This document shows positions 1-8,475 of a DNA stretch of 38,160 nucleotides, one piece after another; position 1 is the first letter of the stretch; the number at the start of each line of letters is the position of its first letter. The translations under genes were made by a program, and so were the position numbers. The stretch comes from a virus. The notes under the pieces were generated by a model that saw only the letters and a list, made by a program, of their open reading frames with translations, did not search any database and was not told where the DNA came from. The stretch covers positions 8,111-46,270 of IMG/VR virus record IMGVR_UViG_3300030085_002052. One strand, given 5' to 3'.

Positions 1-143
1 ATACTTCCAGCTCGAGGACTATTACCCCTTCTTGCACTTAATCTATGATTTGGTGATACATATACTTGATTTGCACCACTACCATCTGCAAGCGGTTTAT
101 TGAATATTGTCCCTTTTGCTGCTACGTCTGCTGGTTGTGGCAT
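1..143 (-). CDS. Partial unknown phage protein (N-terminal 47 residues)
   Basis: An ATG on the minus strand at 143-141 opens a frame that stays open to the window edge, so only the first 47 residues are visible. It begins MPQPADVAAKGTIFNKPLAD and continues with a basic stretch (LSARRGNSP). It starts 5 bases after the stop of the upstream minus-strand gene, with an AAAGG ribosome-binding sequence about 9 bases before the ATG, so it is probably the third gene of a gp4-led minus-strand operon. I do not recognise the family. By T4 gene order it should be a head or tail completion protein, but that is inference from position only. Confidence 0.6.
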   Translation of the reverse strand, partial: MPQPADVAAKGTIFNKPLADGSGANQVYVSPNHRLSARRGNSPRAGS

Positions 144-148
144 GTTAG

Positions 149-781
149 TTAACCTTTAAAATCTTCATCGTTTGTTCCATATCCTTTATATATGAGTGCT
201 CCACGGAGCATCTTCCTAAAGGATCGGTTATTATTCTTCCAAACGTCTGTGATATTAATAGAGCGTGATTTGCCGTCTTTAATACTAACGAAGTCTTCTA
301 TTGGTAAATTAGAAGCGGATGTCCACTCAGACCTAGCAACGTCTAGCAACAGACCTTTAATTTGACTTATATTATATTTAGATACTGAGTTGTAGGGTAA
401 TGTCAATTTGTTGCGTCGTAAATTTTCAACGACTATTCCTCTTTTAAGTGGATGAATGTAATGGAGATTGCACCCTAAAAAAGAAGATCCCTCAACCTTA
501 ATTACAAATACTAGTGGAAATGGATCAAATACTGATACATTGTCTTTTTCTGATGAATATTCAAACATAAAAAGATGTCCCTGTTTTGGGAATCTTCTAA
601 TCATATTGTCATCTGGATCATCACTGGTGCGATCTCTCATCTCATCTCTGATGAGACGTTGTGGATCTGCTGCATATCTTTTTGACAGTCTCCTGAATGC
701 CTTTCTGTAAAAGAATGGAGATCTACCAGGTTCTACGTCAACTTCTTGTCTTAAATCTTCAAAGAGAGTTGGTTTAGACAT
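149..781 (-). CDS. Phage structural/DNA-end protein, possibly gp2-like
   Basis: A 210-residue protein with a basic N-terminal part (KAFRRLSKRY around residues 28-37). A central hydrophobic block includes GHLFMFEYS (about residues 68-76), DPFPLVFVI (about 86-94) and GCNLHYIHPLKRG (about 103-115). This 'fPlv...G.NlHY..P..R' pattern recurs in T4-like marine phages, in proteins labelled hypothetical or DNA end protector (T4 gp2). Its start codon overlaps the stop codon of gp4 upstream, so the two are translationally coupled. In T4, gene 2 is next to gene 4, which fits. No membrane segment or enzyme motif is seen. The gp2 name rests on context and a remembered motif, so it is tentative; the gene itself is secure. 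Confidence 0.55.
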   Translation of the reverse strand: MSKPTLFEDLRQEVDVEPGRSPFFYRKAFRRLSKRYAADPQRLIRDEMRDRTSDDPDDNMIRRFPKQGHLFMFEYSSEKDNVSVFDPFPLVFVIKVEGSSFLGCNLHYIHPLKRGIVVENLRRNKLTLPYNSVSKYNISQIKGLLLDVARSEWTSASNLPIEDFVSIKDGKSRSINITDVWKNNNRSFRKMLRGALIYKGYGTNDEDFKG

Positions 782-1230
782 TACTTGATTCCTAGTTCGT
801 CTTCGGTTATAATTTTAAATTCAAGTCGCCTATCTTTACACCATTCTGTTGCTGCTCTCCATTTAGCAATATTCTTTTCATAAGTTTTTGCCTCATTAAT
901 AAAAGTCTTGGTTGCTTTATTATTTTTGGGTCTCTTTGGTGGTTGAGTTTGACGCTTTGGTTTAACTTCTACAACGTAAGTTTTGGTTGTACCTCCTTTC
1001 TCTTTTACTTTTATAAGGAAGTCTGGGAAGTATCGGTGGACTCTACCGTCGAGGGGTGATAGATATGGGATGCAAAACTCTTCACTCGCCCACTCTATAA
1101 TATTCTCATTCAAATCACACCAAGCACAGAATTTTCTCTCCCAACTACTTCTACATATAATGTTATTTGGATTCCCCTTATACTTTTTGGGGAATGATGG
1201 TCTATACCTGCTCTTAATACTTTCGCCCAT
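781..1230 (-). CDS. gp4: Head completion protein gp4 (nuclease-fold)
   Basis: A 149-residue protein of the length expected for T4 gp4, which acts after DNA packaging to finish the head before tail joining. The N-terminus has the family pattern: a basic Y.GNP..IICRSSWERKF region (about residues 17-35), then E..IPYLSPLDGR.HRYFPDF (about 51-71) and a lysine-rich VVEVKPKRQT (about 86-95). The D..........E.K arrangement matches the nuclease-like fold assigned to this family. It is the first gene of a minus-strand operon and diverges from the tail genes. A late-promoter-like octamer TCTAAATA lies about 37 bases upstream on the minus strand. Confidence 0.88.
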   Translation of the reverse strand: MGESIKSRYRPSFPKKYKGNPNNIICRSSWERKFCAWCDLNENIIEWASEEFCIPYLSPLDGRVHRYFPDFLIKVKEKGGTTKTYVVEVKPKRQTQPPKRPKNNKATKTFINEAKTYEKNIAKWRAATEWCKDRRLEFKIITEDELGIK

Positions 1231-1266
1231 AAACTTGGCTACATATAATATACGGATCCATAGACT

Positions 1267-1274
1267 TATTTAGA
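1267..1274 (-). promoter_or_regulatory. T4-type late promoter octamer for gp4 operon
   Basis: On the minus strand this reads TCTAAATA, 7 of 8 matches to the T4 late consensus TATAAATA. It lies about 37 bases upstream of the gp4 start. It overlaps the start codon of the divergent plus-strand gene at 1274, so the two operons share a very short divergent region. Confidence 0.45.
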
Positions 1275-2188
1275 TGGCACGTTCATCAAGAGACTCAATA
1301 CCAGGTGGATATTTAGGGGATATTACTAATAGTGTCGCGGGTGCTCCCATACATCCTGGAGTAAAGATATCAGATCTTAGGGCGAAGATAATGCGCCCCT
1401 CCTTGACATCAGTATATGGTGTTATGGTTGAACAACCTCCTGGATGGAAATATCAAGGTTTTGATAAACAGTTATTGGAGTTAACTTGTGTTGAGGCATC
1501 TCTACCTGGATCAAGTTTAGGGACAATAGAAACTAATAGAGATTATCGTGGAGTCATTGAGAAGCACGCATATTCTAGACTGTATGATGACACCATAGAT
1601 TTTACTTTTATGGTGACTATGGATACTCCTCCACTTCAAATTGGTCAAATTGAAGAAACTCAAAATCCACAAAGAAGTTATCAACAGATTAGGTTCTTTG
1701 AAGAGTGGATGGCGTATATTATTGGTGATGATAAAAAGAATGATGAAGCAAGAAAGGCACCAAACTATCAGCAGACTGCTCTTAGATATCCAGAAGAATA
1801 TCAGTCATCCTTGACTATTGTTAAGTTTGAGAAAGATCTTGGATTTGGTAAGGATACGTCACAAAATATTTTGGTGTATGAGTTTGTTCAAGCATTCCCC
1901 AAATCCATTAGTTCAGTTCCAATAAGTTATGATGGATCTAACGTTTTAAAAACTACAGTATCTTTTACTTATACTAGATACTTTATCTCATCATTAACTA
2001 ATAAAGTTGATTCTAGATTTGCTAAAAAGCAGGGTCCCAATCCAAATGCACCTGGAAATGTGGATCTAAATGGTGACATTGCATCTGTTGCTGAGAGTGC
2101 CATAGCACAATCATCAGATATCACAAATAGAAGAAGCAGTCAGTGGTTGGGAACAAACTTCTCGACGCGGAGAAGAGGACTTGCCTAA
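1274..2188 (+). CDS. gp48: Baseplate tail-tube cap/initiator protein (gp48/gp54-like)
   Basis: A 304-residue protein. Residues about 55-85 (WKYQGFDKQLLELTCVEASL, then PGSSL) resemble the tail-tube fold of T4-like phages, in which tube subunits and tube-nucleating baseplate proteins share a 'C..asLPGssl.t.e' signature. The C-terminal third is rich in Ser, Asn and Arg. The position next to gp4 and gp26 matches the cyanomyovirus order in which this gene is called gp48, the cap on which the tail tube is built. gp54 is the alternative. The ATG at 1274 has only a weak ribosome-binding site. A TATAAT hexamer at 1244-1249 lacks a good -35. Confidence 0.7.
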   Translation: MARSSRDSIPGGYLGDITNSVAGAPIHPGVKISDLRAKIMRPSLTSVYGVMVEQPPGWKYQGFDKQLLELTCVEASLPGSSLGTIETNRDYRGVIEKHAYSRLYDDTIDFTFMVTMDTPPLQIGQIEETQNPQRSYQQIRFFEEWMAYIIGDDKKNDEARKAPNYQQTALRYPEEYQSSLTIVKFEKDLGFGKDTSQNILVYEFVQAFPKSISSVPISYDGSNVLKTTVSFTYTRYFISSLTNKVDSRFAKKQGPNPNAPGNVDLNGDIASVAESAIAQSSDITNRRSSQWLGTNFSTRRRGLA

Positions 2189-2194
2189 CAACCC

Positions 2195-2202
2195 TATAAA
2201 TA
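2195..2202 (+). promoter_or_regulatory. T4-type late promoter (TATAAATA)
   Basis: An exact match to the T4 late promoter octamer TATAAATA, 22 bases upstream of the gp26 start and just after the stop of the preceding gene. Late promoters of this form are recognised by a gp55-type sigma factor. It should drive the gp26 to tape-measure block. Confidence 0.75.
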
Positions 2203-2223
2203 AACACATGAATTGATAAGTTT

Positions 2224-2943
2224 ATGCCATTACCTACTATATCAGCTCCAACTTATGATCTTGTTCTTCCTTCCACGGGAGAAGAGTTGCAGTATAGACC
2301 ATTCTTGGTAAGAGAGGAAAAACTTCTTGTTCTTGCCTTGGAGAGCGAAGATTCAAAGCAGATTACTACAGCAATTAAGACTGTAATTAAAAACTGCATT
2401 ATGACAAAAGGTGTGAAGGTAGAGAATCTTCCTACTTTTGACATTGAATACCTCTTTTTGAATATCCGTGGCAAGTCTGTCGGTGAAGAGATTGAGGTAA
2501 ATGTTCTTTGTCCTGATGATGAGGAGACTTATGTCCCAGTGACTATTAATATTGATGATATTAAGGTCAAGAAGTCCGAAGGTCACGATAGGTTGATCAA
2601 GGTTGATAGTAAAATTGCTATGGAGATGAAGTATCCTTCTCTTGAGCAATTTATTAAAAGTAATTTTGACTTTTCTGGTGAGAATAATGTTGAGCAATCA
2701 TTCGATTTGATTGCAACTTGCATCAGTCAAATCCTCACTGAAGAAGAAACTTGGGATCTTGATTCTGTACCTAAAAAGGAAGTGATTGCCTTCTTGGATC
2801 AGATGAACTCTAGTCAATTTAAGTTGATTGAGAAGTTCTTTGAGACCATGCCTAAATTGTCTCATGAGATTGAAGTTACCAATCCAAATACCAACGTAAC
2901 AAGCACTGTCGTACTGGAAGGTCTGTCGAGTTTTTTCGCATAG
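2224..2943 (+). CDS. gp26: Baseplate hub assembly protein gp26
   Basis: A 239-residue protein of the T4 gp26 family (T4 base plate protein). The N-terminal region LPSTGEELQYRPFLVREEKL (about residues 14-33) and the following helical stretch (KQITTAIKTVIKNC) are the family signature. A middle domain with a beta-rich segment (EEIEVNVLCPDDEETYVPVT) and an acidic helical C-terminal half follow. The protein assists hub and tail assembly rather than being an enzyme. It directly precedes a tape-measure-like gene. Its last codons carry a TTTTTTC slippery heptamer (2931-2937) just before the TAG, which would allow a -1 shift into the next small ORF, as lambda G does into T. Confidence 0.85.
   Translation: MPLPTISAPTYDLVLPSTGEELQYRPFLVREEKLLVLALESEDSKQITTAIKTVIKNCIMTKGVKVENLPTFDIEYLFLNIRGKSVGEEIEVNVLCPDDEETYVPVTINIDDIKVKKSEGHDRLIKVDSKIAMEMKYPSLEQFIKSNFDFSGENNVEQSFDLIATCISQILTEEETWDLDSVPKKEVIAFLDQMNSSQFKLIEKFFETMPKLSHEIEVTNPNTNVTSTVVLEGLSSFFA
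2931..2937 (+). other. Putative -1 ribosomal frameshift site in gp26
   Basis: In the gp26 frame the codons read agT TTT TTC, an X_XXY_YYZ slippery heptamer (T_TTT_TTC), two codons before the gp26 stop at 2941. Slipping back one base makes the next codon CGC at 2937. The frame then runs without a stop through CGC ATA GCC CTC TCC CAT into the ATG at 2955, producing a 301-residue gp26 extension. A weak 5-bp stem (2947-2951 with 2963-2967) lies downstream. The small ORF lacks its own ribosome-binding site. Confidence 0.65.
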
Positions 2944-2954
2944 CCCTCTCCCAT

Positions 2955-3128
2955 ATGGATTTGGAGAATTACTATAAGTTAAACTTCGCCTTGCTCCAGT
3001 ACCATAAATACTCATTAACTGAGGTAGAGAATCTAATTCCATGGGAGCGGGAAGTTTATGTTGCATTGTTGAAGGCTCATTTGGAAGAGGAGAAACTCAA
3101 AGCGCAACAAGCAAATAATAGTAACTAA
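2955..3128 (+). CDS. gp51: gp51-like small protein / -1 frameshift extension of gp26
   Basis: A 57-codon ORF starting MDLENYYKLN, mostly helical and charged, with LIPWEREVY in the middle and a lysine/glutamate-rich tail. It lies in the -1 frame relative to gp26, and its stop overlaps the start of the tape-measure-like gene (TAATG). The bases before its ATG (tagccctctcccat) are pyrimidine-rich with no Shine-Dalgarno sequence, so independent initiation looks poor. It is most likely made as the C-terminal part of a gp26 fusion by frameshifting at 2931-2937. Position matches the gene called gp51 in cyanomyoviruses. That name is from context; T4 gp51 itself is much longer. Confidence 0.6.
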   Translation: MDLENYYKLNFALLQYHKYSLTEVENLIPWEREVYVALLKAHLEEEKLKAQQANNSN

Positions 3129-5746
3129 TGGCGAGAACACCAGCATTTATTCGCGAATTTATACCATACTCCACCATTAAGCAAAATGAGCTTAAGTGGA
3201 GTACTTATGCTGGTAGCCGTATTTCTTATAACAGAAATCTTCTCGCTCGTGAGTTTGGTGTAGATCCTGATAGAGTATATTCAATATTTGCAAGGAATTT
3301 TAAGAAGCATACAAAAGACTTTCCTTTAGCAGCAGTAGATACTGGAACAGAGAAGAATAAGAGAGATTATGAGAAGCAAGAGCAGTATGTCCTGTTCTTG
3401 TGGAATTATTATGTTGTAGAGAAACCAAAAAAACCAAGTCTACCTAAGAAACCAAAAGAGACAACGGTGCCAGTGCCGCCCGTAGAGGATTCTTATGTAG
3501 ACCCAGATAATCCATATGCTGGTGATATTGACGACCCTCCAATGATTGCGGAGATGAGTCGTATCAAACCACCAAGAGGTGGTGCATTAGTAAAACGTCG
3601 TGCTAGACCAAAGTCCCAGTTAGTAAAAAGGTCTGGTGCTCTTGCTAGACGTGAGGATGTACAACAAAAAACATATGCACCTCCAACAGGTAAATCTGGT
3701 GAGGATGTTCTTGGTGATTATCCTATCCCCCCAAGAATACTAGAACTTCTTGTTCAGTATGAGGCCATTCCGCGTGGAACTTATGTTGATATTGATTATG
3801 ATACTTATTTGTCAGGTGTCAAGGAACTTATACGAAGATCAGATCCATCATATCAGTTTGCAGATAAAATTGAATTAAGCACTGAAGACACTAATTTACT
3901 TCAGGGAGAAGTTAGAAAAGTATCGAGAACAGTTAAGAAAGGACAAAAATTCCGTCCAAATACAAAGACAGTCGGTAAACCGACAAGAAAACCTGCAACA
4001 AAACCACTCCGTAGTATGCTTGGTGGTGCTCCAGAGCAACCACAACAACTTCTTCTTCCTCCTGGTGAAGATGGTAAGAAGAAGAGGAAGCGTAAAGCAT
4101 CTCTTGAGGAGAATGTTGCTGCGATAAGAAAGTCTGTTGAGAAAATCTTCAAAGCACTTAATGGTCAGTTTGAGGCAATAAAGAAGCAAGCAGAACGTGA
4201 TAGACTTAATAAGCAAAGAGAGCGTAGAAAGAAGAGAGAGAATGCTCTAGAGGGTGCTGGAAAGTTTATGTTGAAGCAGGCAAGGAAACTTGCCGCTCCT
4301 ACATTTGATTTATTAGAAAGGTTATTTAAGTTCCTCGGAACAGTTATTCTTGGCAGAGCTCTATTTAAAGTAGTTGAATGGTTAGGTGATAAGGAGAATC
4401 AAGATAAAATAGAAGCATTAGGAAGATTTTTAAAAGATTGGTGGCCAGTATTACTGTCGGCATTTGTTCTGTTTGCAACTCCTTTGGGTGGATTGATTAG
4501 ATCTGTGCTTGCAGGTGTAGTAAAACTGTCTATGTTTATGGCAAAGAAGGCGATCCCTGGTCTTCTGAAATTTGCTAAAGCAAATCCTCTTGCAGCAGCT
4601 GCTGTTGGTGTCGGTGCTCTTGGACTTGCTGCAGTTGCCGCTAATCAGGATGGAACTGCGGTCGTAAAAGATCCAGAGAAACCAAATAAGTCTCAGATGG
4701 ATGAGATTAATGAATTTGGTGGGATGACTGGTGCTCCTATCAGTGGAGACATGTTGGGATTCAAGGGAGGTGGTCAAGTTCCAAGATACGCTAAAGGTGG
4801 AAATGTTCAACGTAATAAGAGAACAATGCCATCTGGTGGTAAGGTATCACAATCCACTGGTAAGAGAGTCAAGGGTGCAGGAAAAGACACTCAGATGATT
4901 GTTGCTCAACCTGGTGAGATTGTAATGTCTAAACCAGCAGTTGATAAGATCGGAGCACCATTCCTCCTTAATCTTAACAAGATGGGTGGAGGAACCAATC
5001 AACCACAGTTCACTAAATTGGGTGATCTTCAATTTGCTCAAGGTGGTGGTGTAGTTGGTGCTAAGGACATTGATATGGAAAAAGTGATGCAAACCTTGAG
5101 GGATGCATATATCACTCCTGACGATTTAGGACCTGCAGGAATCGATAATCCAAGAATTCAAAACGTAGCAAATTATCTCTATGGAATAGAGAAACTGAAT
5201 AGTGAAGGATTGGATGAATTCCAAGTTATAGATCTCCAGATTGCAAAGAAATCTTATCCTAAGATGGATAGGAATAGAAGAAGGAAGAATCCTTTTGCAT
5301 CTAAAGGTGAAACTCAAGATAAGAAGGAGAAGAAACCAAAGGCAAAACCCAGACCCATGGGTCGCTCTGCAGCGAAGAAGAGAATGGAGGCGAAGAAGGA
5401 GGAAGAGGGTGGAATGGAAGCACCTTCCGCCAAGAATAAGGTTGCACCAGCAGCGGCAGCAGCAGTCATCACAGGTGCTATGCCACAGACTGCACAGACG
5501 GCACCAGCAGCAACCGCTAAACCTGCCCCTGCAATGTTGGGTAAGGGTAATTTACCTCCTGCGCCAGAACCACCACAACCCAAGGTGAATGTGATGTCAG
5601 CAAAGACAGGTTCTCCTCCTCCTAGCGGTGGATCTGGTGGGGGATCTGATGGTTTTAGAGATGTGCCTACAAGTTTTGATACATTTTATCAGACTGATTT
5701 GAGGATGCAGATGCTTGCGATCTACGGAATCACTGAGGTAGAATAA
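3128..5746 (+). CDS. Tape-measure-like tail protein (first paralogue)
   Basis: An 872-residue protein. The N-terminal 300 residues are basic and proline-rich. A coiled-coil segment starts around residue 325 (SLEENVAAIRKSVEKIF), followed by a lysine/arginine/glutamate-rich helix. Then comes KFLGTVILGRALF (about 402-414) and long hydrophobic stretches to about residue 510. Around residues 550-640 lie FKGGGQVP, YAKGG and QPGEIVMSKPAVDKIGAPFL, the glycine-rich 'PGE.VMsk.AV...G' hallmark of tape-measure C-termini. The C-terminus is Ala/Pro/Lys rich. It directly follows gp26 and the small ORF, as tape-measure genes follow tail chaperones. A coiled-coil and hydrophobic core is shared with the next gene. 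T4 gp29 plays this role, but sequence identity to gp29 is not evident to me. Confidence 0.7.
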   Translation: MARTPAFIREFIPYSTIKQNELKWSTYAGSRISYNRNLLAREFGVDPDRVYSIFARNFKKHTKDFPLAAVDTGTEKNKRDYEKQEQYVLFLWNYYVVEKPKKPSLPKKPKETTVPVPPVEDSYVDPDNPYAGDIDDPPMIAEMSRIKPPRGGALVKRRARPKSQLVKRSGALARREDVQQKTYAPPTGKSGEDVLGDYPIPPRILELLVQYEAIPRGTYVDIDYDTYLSGVKELIRRSDPSYQFADKIELSTEDTNLLQGEVRKVSRTVKKGQKFRPNTKTVGKPTRKPATKPLRSMLGGAPEQPQQLLLPPGEDGKKKRKRKASLEENVAAIRKSVEKIFKALNGQFEAIKKQAERDRLNKQRERRKKRENALEGAGKFMLKQARKLAAPTFDLLERLFKFLGTVILGRALFKVVEWLGDKENQDKIEALGRFLKDWWPVLLSAFVLFATPLGGLIRSVLAGVVKLSMFMAKKAIPGLLKFAKANPLAAAAVGVGALGLAAVAANQDGTAVVKDPEKPNKSQMDEINEFGGMTGAPISGDMLGFKGGGQVPRYAKGGNVQRNKRTMPSGGKVSQSTGKRVKGAGKDTQMIVAQPGEIVMSKPAVDKIGAPFLLNLNKMGGGTNQPQFTKLGDLQFAQGGGVVGAKDIDMEKVMQTLRDAYITPDDLGPAGIDNPRIQNVANYLYGIEKLNSEGLDEFQVIDLQIAKKSYPKMDRNRRRKNPFASKGETQDKKEKKPKAKPRPMGRSAAKKRMEAKKEEEGGMEAPSAKNKVAPAAAAAVITGAMPQTAQTAPAATAKPAPAMLGKGNLPPAPEPPQPKVNVMSAKTGSPPPSGGSGGGSDGFRDVPTSFDTFYQTDLRMQMLAIYGITEVE

Positions 5747-5747
5747 A

Positions 5748-8447
5748 ATGGCAGTTAATACTAATAGATTTTTACCTTCAAGTCGCGGTGGATCACTTGC
5801 AACAACAAGACCAACAGCAACTCTTGTTCCTTACAAGAAACCTGCTGGAGGGGCACTTGTAAAACAACCTACTCCAGATGATGAGGGAGATACAAAACCA
5901 TCACTGGAAGAAGATGTTGCTGCCATTAGAGAAAAAACAAAGAAGATTGAGAAGATTATTGGTAAAACCTTAAAACTCAATAAGGACACAATGAGGTTTG
6001 AGGCGAGAACGAGTCAGAAGGATTCTCGTGCGGAGAGTGAGAAAAAGAGAGAGAAGGGGAAAAAATTTGGTATAAAGATGCCCAAAGGAATGAAGATCCC
6101 TAAGTCGGGATTTTTAGATAATATTAGAAAGTTTTTGGGCACCGTGCTTTTAGGTAGATTCATGATGTATCTCCTTGAGTATGCACCTAAAATTGCAGAG
6201 TTTATTAAATTTATTTCACCTATTGCTACTTTTGTAGGTGATGTTGTCAGTGGACTTGTTGACAAGTTGGTGACAGCAATTACATTTGGATATAAAGTAA
6301 AGGATAAGGTAGAAGAGGTAACTAAAAATTTATTTGGTGACGAAGGACTGAAGAAGTTTAAAGACTTCCAAGGTTATTTTACCAAATTCATGAATCTGGC
6401 ATTGATTGCCGTCATGGTTGGAGCAACCGCTGCTAATGATGCTGGAATTGGTAAAAAAAGATTGGGTGGAAAGGCGGGGCAGGATTTAAAAGGTAGAAAA
6501 ACTAGTACATCTGCTCAGCAGAGATACCGTCGTAGATTTGGTGATAGAAAGTTTGCTGATAGGTTTGGTAGAAAAAATCTAAACAGACTTGGCAAAAATG
6601 TTGCTAAAAAGTCAACTACCAAGTTAGCTAACAAAGCTGCCACTGGTCTTGGTGCTAAGTTTGCTAAGACAGGTGCAGGAAAGATTATTGGTAAAGTTCC
6701 AATTGTTGGTCCACTGATTGACTTTGGTGTAAGAGCATTTATTCTTGGGGAACCCTTAGGTAAAGCAGCAGCAGGTGCTGTTGGTATGGGTGTTGGTCAA
6801 GCATTAGGAACATTCCTTGGTGGTGCTATCGGTGGTATTGTTGGATCTGTTGTTCCTTTTGTGGGTAATTTGCTCCTTGGTGGTGCTGGATCAACCATTG
6901 GTGGAATAATTGGTGGTGTTATTGGTGATCAGATTGGTGTCAGTCTGTATAATGTCATTGCTGGTAAAGAAGATGCTGGTGCTGTTGATGAGGCTGGTCT
7001 TGAAGCGAAGGAGAAGGGTGGTGAAGTTGGCGTAGATTATGAAGAAGAACGCAAAAAGAGGGCAATGAATGCCCGAATAAAGAGAATAATGCCAACACCT
7101 GATACCCATATGAAGGTTGGTAAAACAGCTGCGAGTAAGGCAGAGGGTAAAAGGGGAAGTATTTTTAATAGAATGTTCTCTTTTATGAGTAATGTTGCTG
7201 AGAATGTTAGTCCATTTAAAAAAATTCAAGATGGTATTAAAAAATTAAGACAATCTAATTCAAGTATAATAAGTAAGATCATGGCACTTGGTGCTGATCT
7301 TATTGCGGGTAAAAAACCAGATGCAAAGACACTTAAAGATATAATTGGGTCTTTAGTATCGTTCTTTGATGCTGCTATTCCTGCTCCAGTAAACTTACTT
7401 AGAACTATTCTGCAAAAGTTAGTTGGTGGTGGTTATATTCTTGAGACGCCATCACAACAGCAAAGTAGAGTTAGAGATTTGACTAGAGTCATCGAGACTC
7501 AATTTTTGCAGGAGGTTGTTAAAGATACCACACAGGCATTAAATGTAATTAGAGGAATTGAAGGTAAAAAAGCAGGACAACCTTCGAGTGGCAATAATGG
7601 TAACGCTGCTACCTACGTTGCTACCAGAAGTTCTAGTCCAATGATTCCTGGAGCTAGATTGCCCTCTGCTGGTAGAACATTGGGTGGTTCTGATAAGTTG
7701 GTTGGACTCACAGGTCAATCTGGATCTGTTAAGTATGATGGTCAAGCAGGTGCCAGACTTGATATATCATATAGTCCGTTTGCTCAGTCAGATATTGAAG
7801 CGCAGGCATCTAAAGGTGGTATTGTAATTACATCTGGTAAGGGATACCGAGCAAGTACTAACTCTGACCACAGAGGATATGATGTTGGTGCTGATCCTGG
7901 AACACCAATGTATGCTTATCTAGATGGTGAGGTAACTCACTCTAACACTCAACTTGGTGGTGCTGCAGATGGTGGATATGGATACTGGGTCGTATGGAAG
8001 GATGATCCACATGGCGCATATCACTTCTTTGGTCACCTGGATAGACCTCCTGCATTGAGTCCAGGCACAAAATTTAAAGCAGGTGCATTACTTGCTAATG
8101 TAGGTGGTTCTGGATTTGGTTCTTTGGACTCTTATCCACCTCACCTTCACTGGGAGATATCTACTTCTGCTCCTGCAGCAAATGGTCAGTTTAGTAGTTA
8201 TGTTGATCCTGGTAAGTGGATCAACACCCATGGTGCTAATACTGAAGCACAAATTGCAACAAATACACCATCAAATAATGCTGCTGATGTTTCACAGCAG
8301 ACTTCTTATGAGGAGGCAGGATCAACTGTTGCAGTAATTGAGAAGACTGAGTATGTGAGAGTTCCTGTTTATAATCGTAGAGGTAGAAAAACAGGAGCAT
8401 ATAAATCTGTTCCTAAGGATACTCAAGTTATATCTGCAACTGCTTGA
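5748..8447 (+). CDS. Tape-measure-like tail protein with C-terminal M23 peptidase
   Basis: An 899-residue protein starting one base after the stop of its paralogue. Residues about 55-66 (SLEEDVAAIREK) and 128-140 (KFLGTVLLGRFMM) match the preceding protein, so the two arose by tandem duplication. The middle has a basic arginine-rich region (about 250-300) and a glycine-rich hydrophobic stretch (about 330-410). The C-terminal part, about residues 690-825, is an M23/LytM zinc metallopeptidase domain with H708 and D712 (HxxxD) and H799 and H801 (HLHWE); these are the expected ligands, so it looks active. It would cut cell-wall peptide cross-links during DNA injection. The downstream gp5-like protein shows no lysozyme domain, so this may be the virion's wall-cutting enzyme. 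Confidence 0.75.
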   Translation: MAVNTNRFLPSSRGGSLATTRPTATLVPYKKPAGGALVKQPTPDDEGDTKPSLEEDVAAIREKTKKIEKIIGKTLKLNKDTMRFEARTSQKDSRAESEKKREKGKKFGIKMPKGMKIPKSGFLDNIRKFLGTVLLGRFMMYLLEYAPKIAEFIKFISPIATFVGDVVSGLVDKLVTAITFGYKVKDKVEEVTKNLFGDEGLKKFKDFQGYFTKFMNLALIAVMVGATAANDAGIGKKRLGGKAGQDLKGRKTSTSAQQRYRRRFGDRKFADRFGRKNLNRLGKNVAKKSTTKLANKAATGLGAKFAKTGAGKIIGKVPIVGPLIDFGVRAFILGEPLGKAAAGAVGMGVGQALGTFLGGAIGGIVGSVVPFVGNLLLGGAGSTIGGIIGGVIGDQIGVSLYNVIAGKEDAGAVDEAGLEAKEKGGEVGVDYEEERKKRAMNARIKRIMPTPDTHMKVGKTAASKAEGKRGSIFNRMFSFMSNVAENVSPFKKIQDGIKKLRQSNSSIISKIMALGADLIAGKKPDAKTLKDIIGSLVSFFDAAIPAPVNLLRTILQKLVGGGYILETPSQQQSRVRDLTRVIETQFLQEVVKDTTQALNVIRGIEGKKAGQPSSGNNGNAATYVATRSSSPMIPGARLPSAGRTLGGSDKLVGLTGQSGSVKYDGQAGARLDISYSPFAQSDIEAQASKGGIVITSGKGYRASTNSDHRGYDVGADPGTPMYAYLDGEVTHSNTQLGGAADGGYGYWVVWKDDPHGAYHFFGHLDRPPALSPGTKFKAGALLANVGGSGFGSLDSYPPHLHWEISTSAPAANGQFSSYVDPGKWINTHGANTEAQIATNTPSNNAADVSQQTSYEEAGSTVAVIEKTEYVRVPVYNRRGRKTGAYKSVPKDTQVISATA

Positions 8448-8475
8448 TTAAATACTTAAGTAATTAATAATTACC

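Noticed and set aside
5241-5588. Arg/Gln-rich 115-codon frame and an Ala/Gly-rich minus-strand frame at 5314-5583
   Set aside because: Both are alternate readings of the low-complexity Ala/Pro/Lys region of the tape-measure-like gene.
8447-8454. ATTAAATA upstream of the gp27-like gene (also 36401) as late promoter
   Set aside because: Only 6 of 8 matches to TATAAATA; too weak to call.
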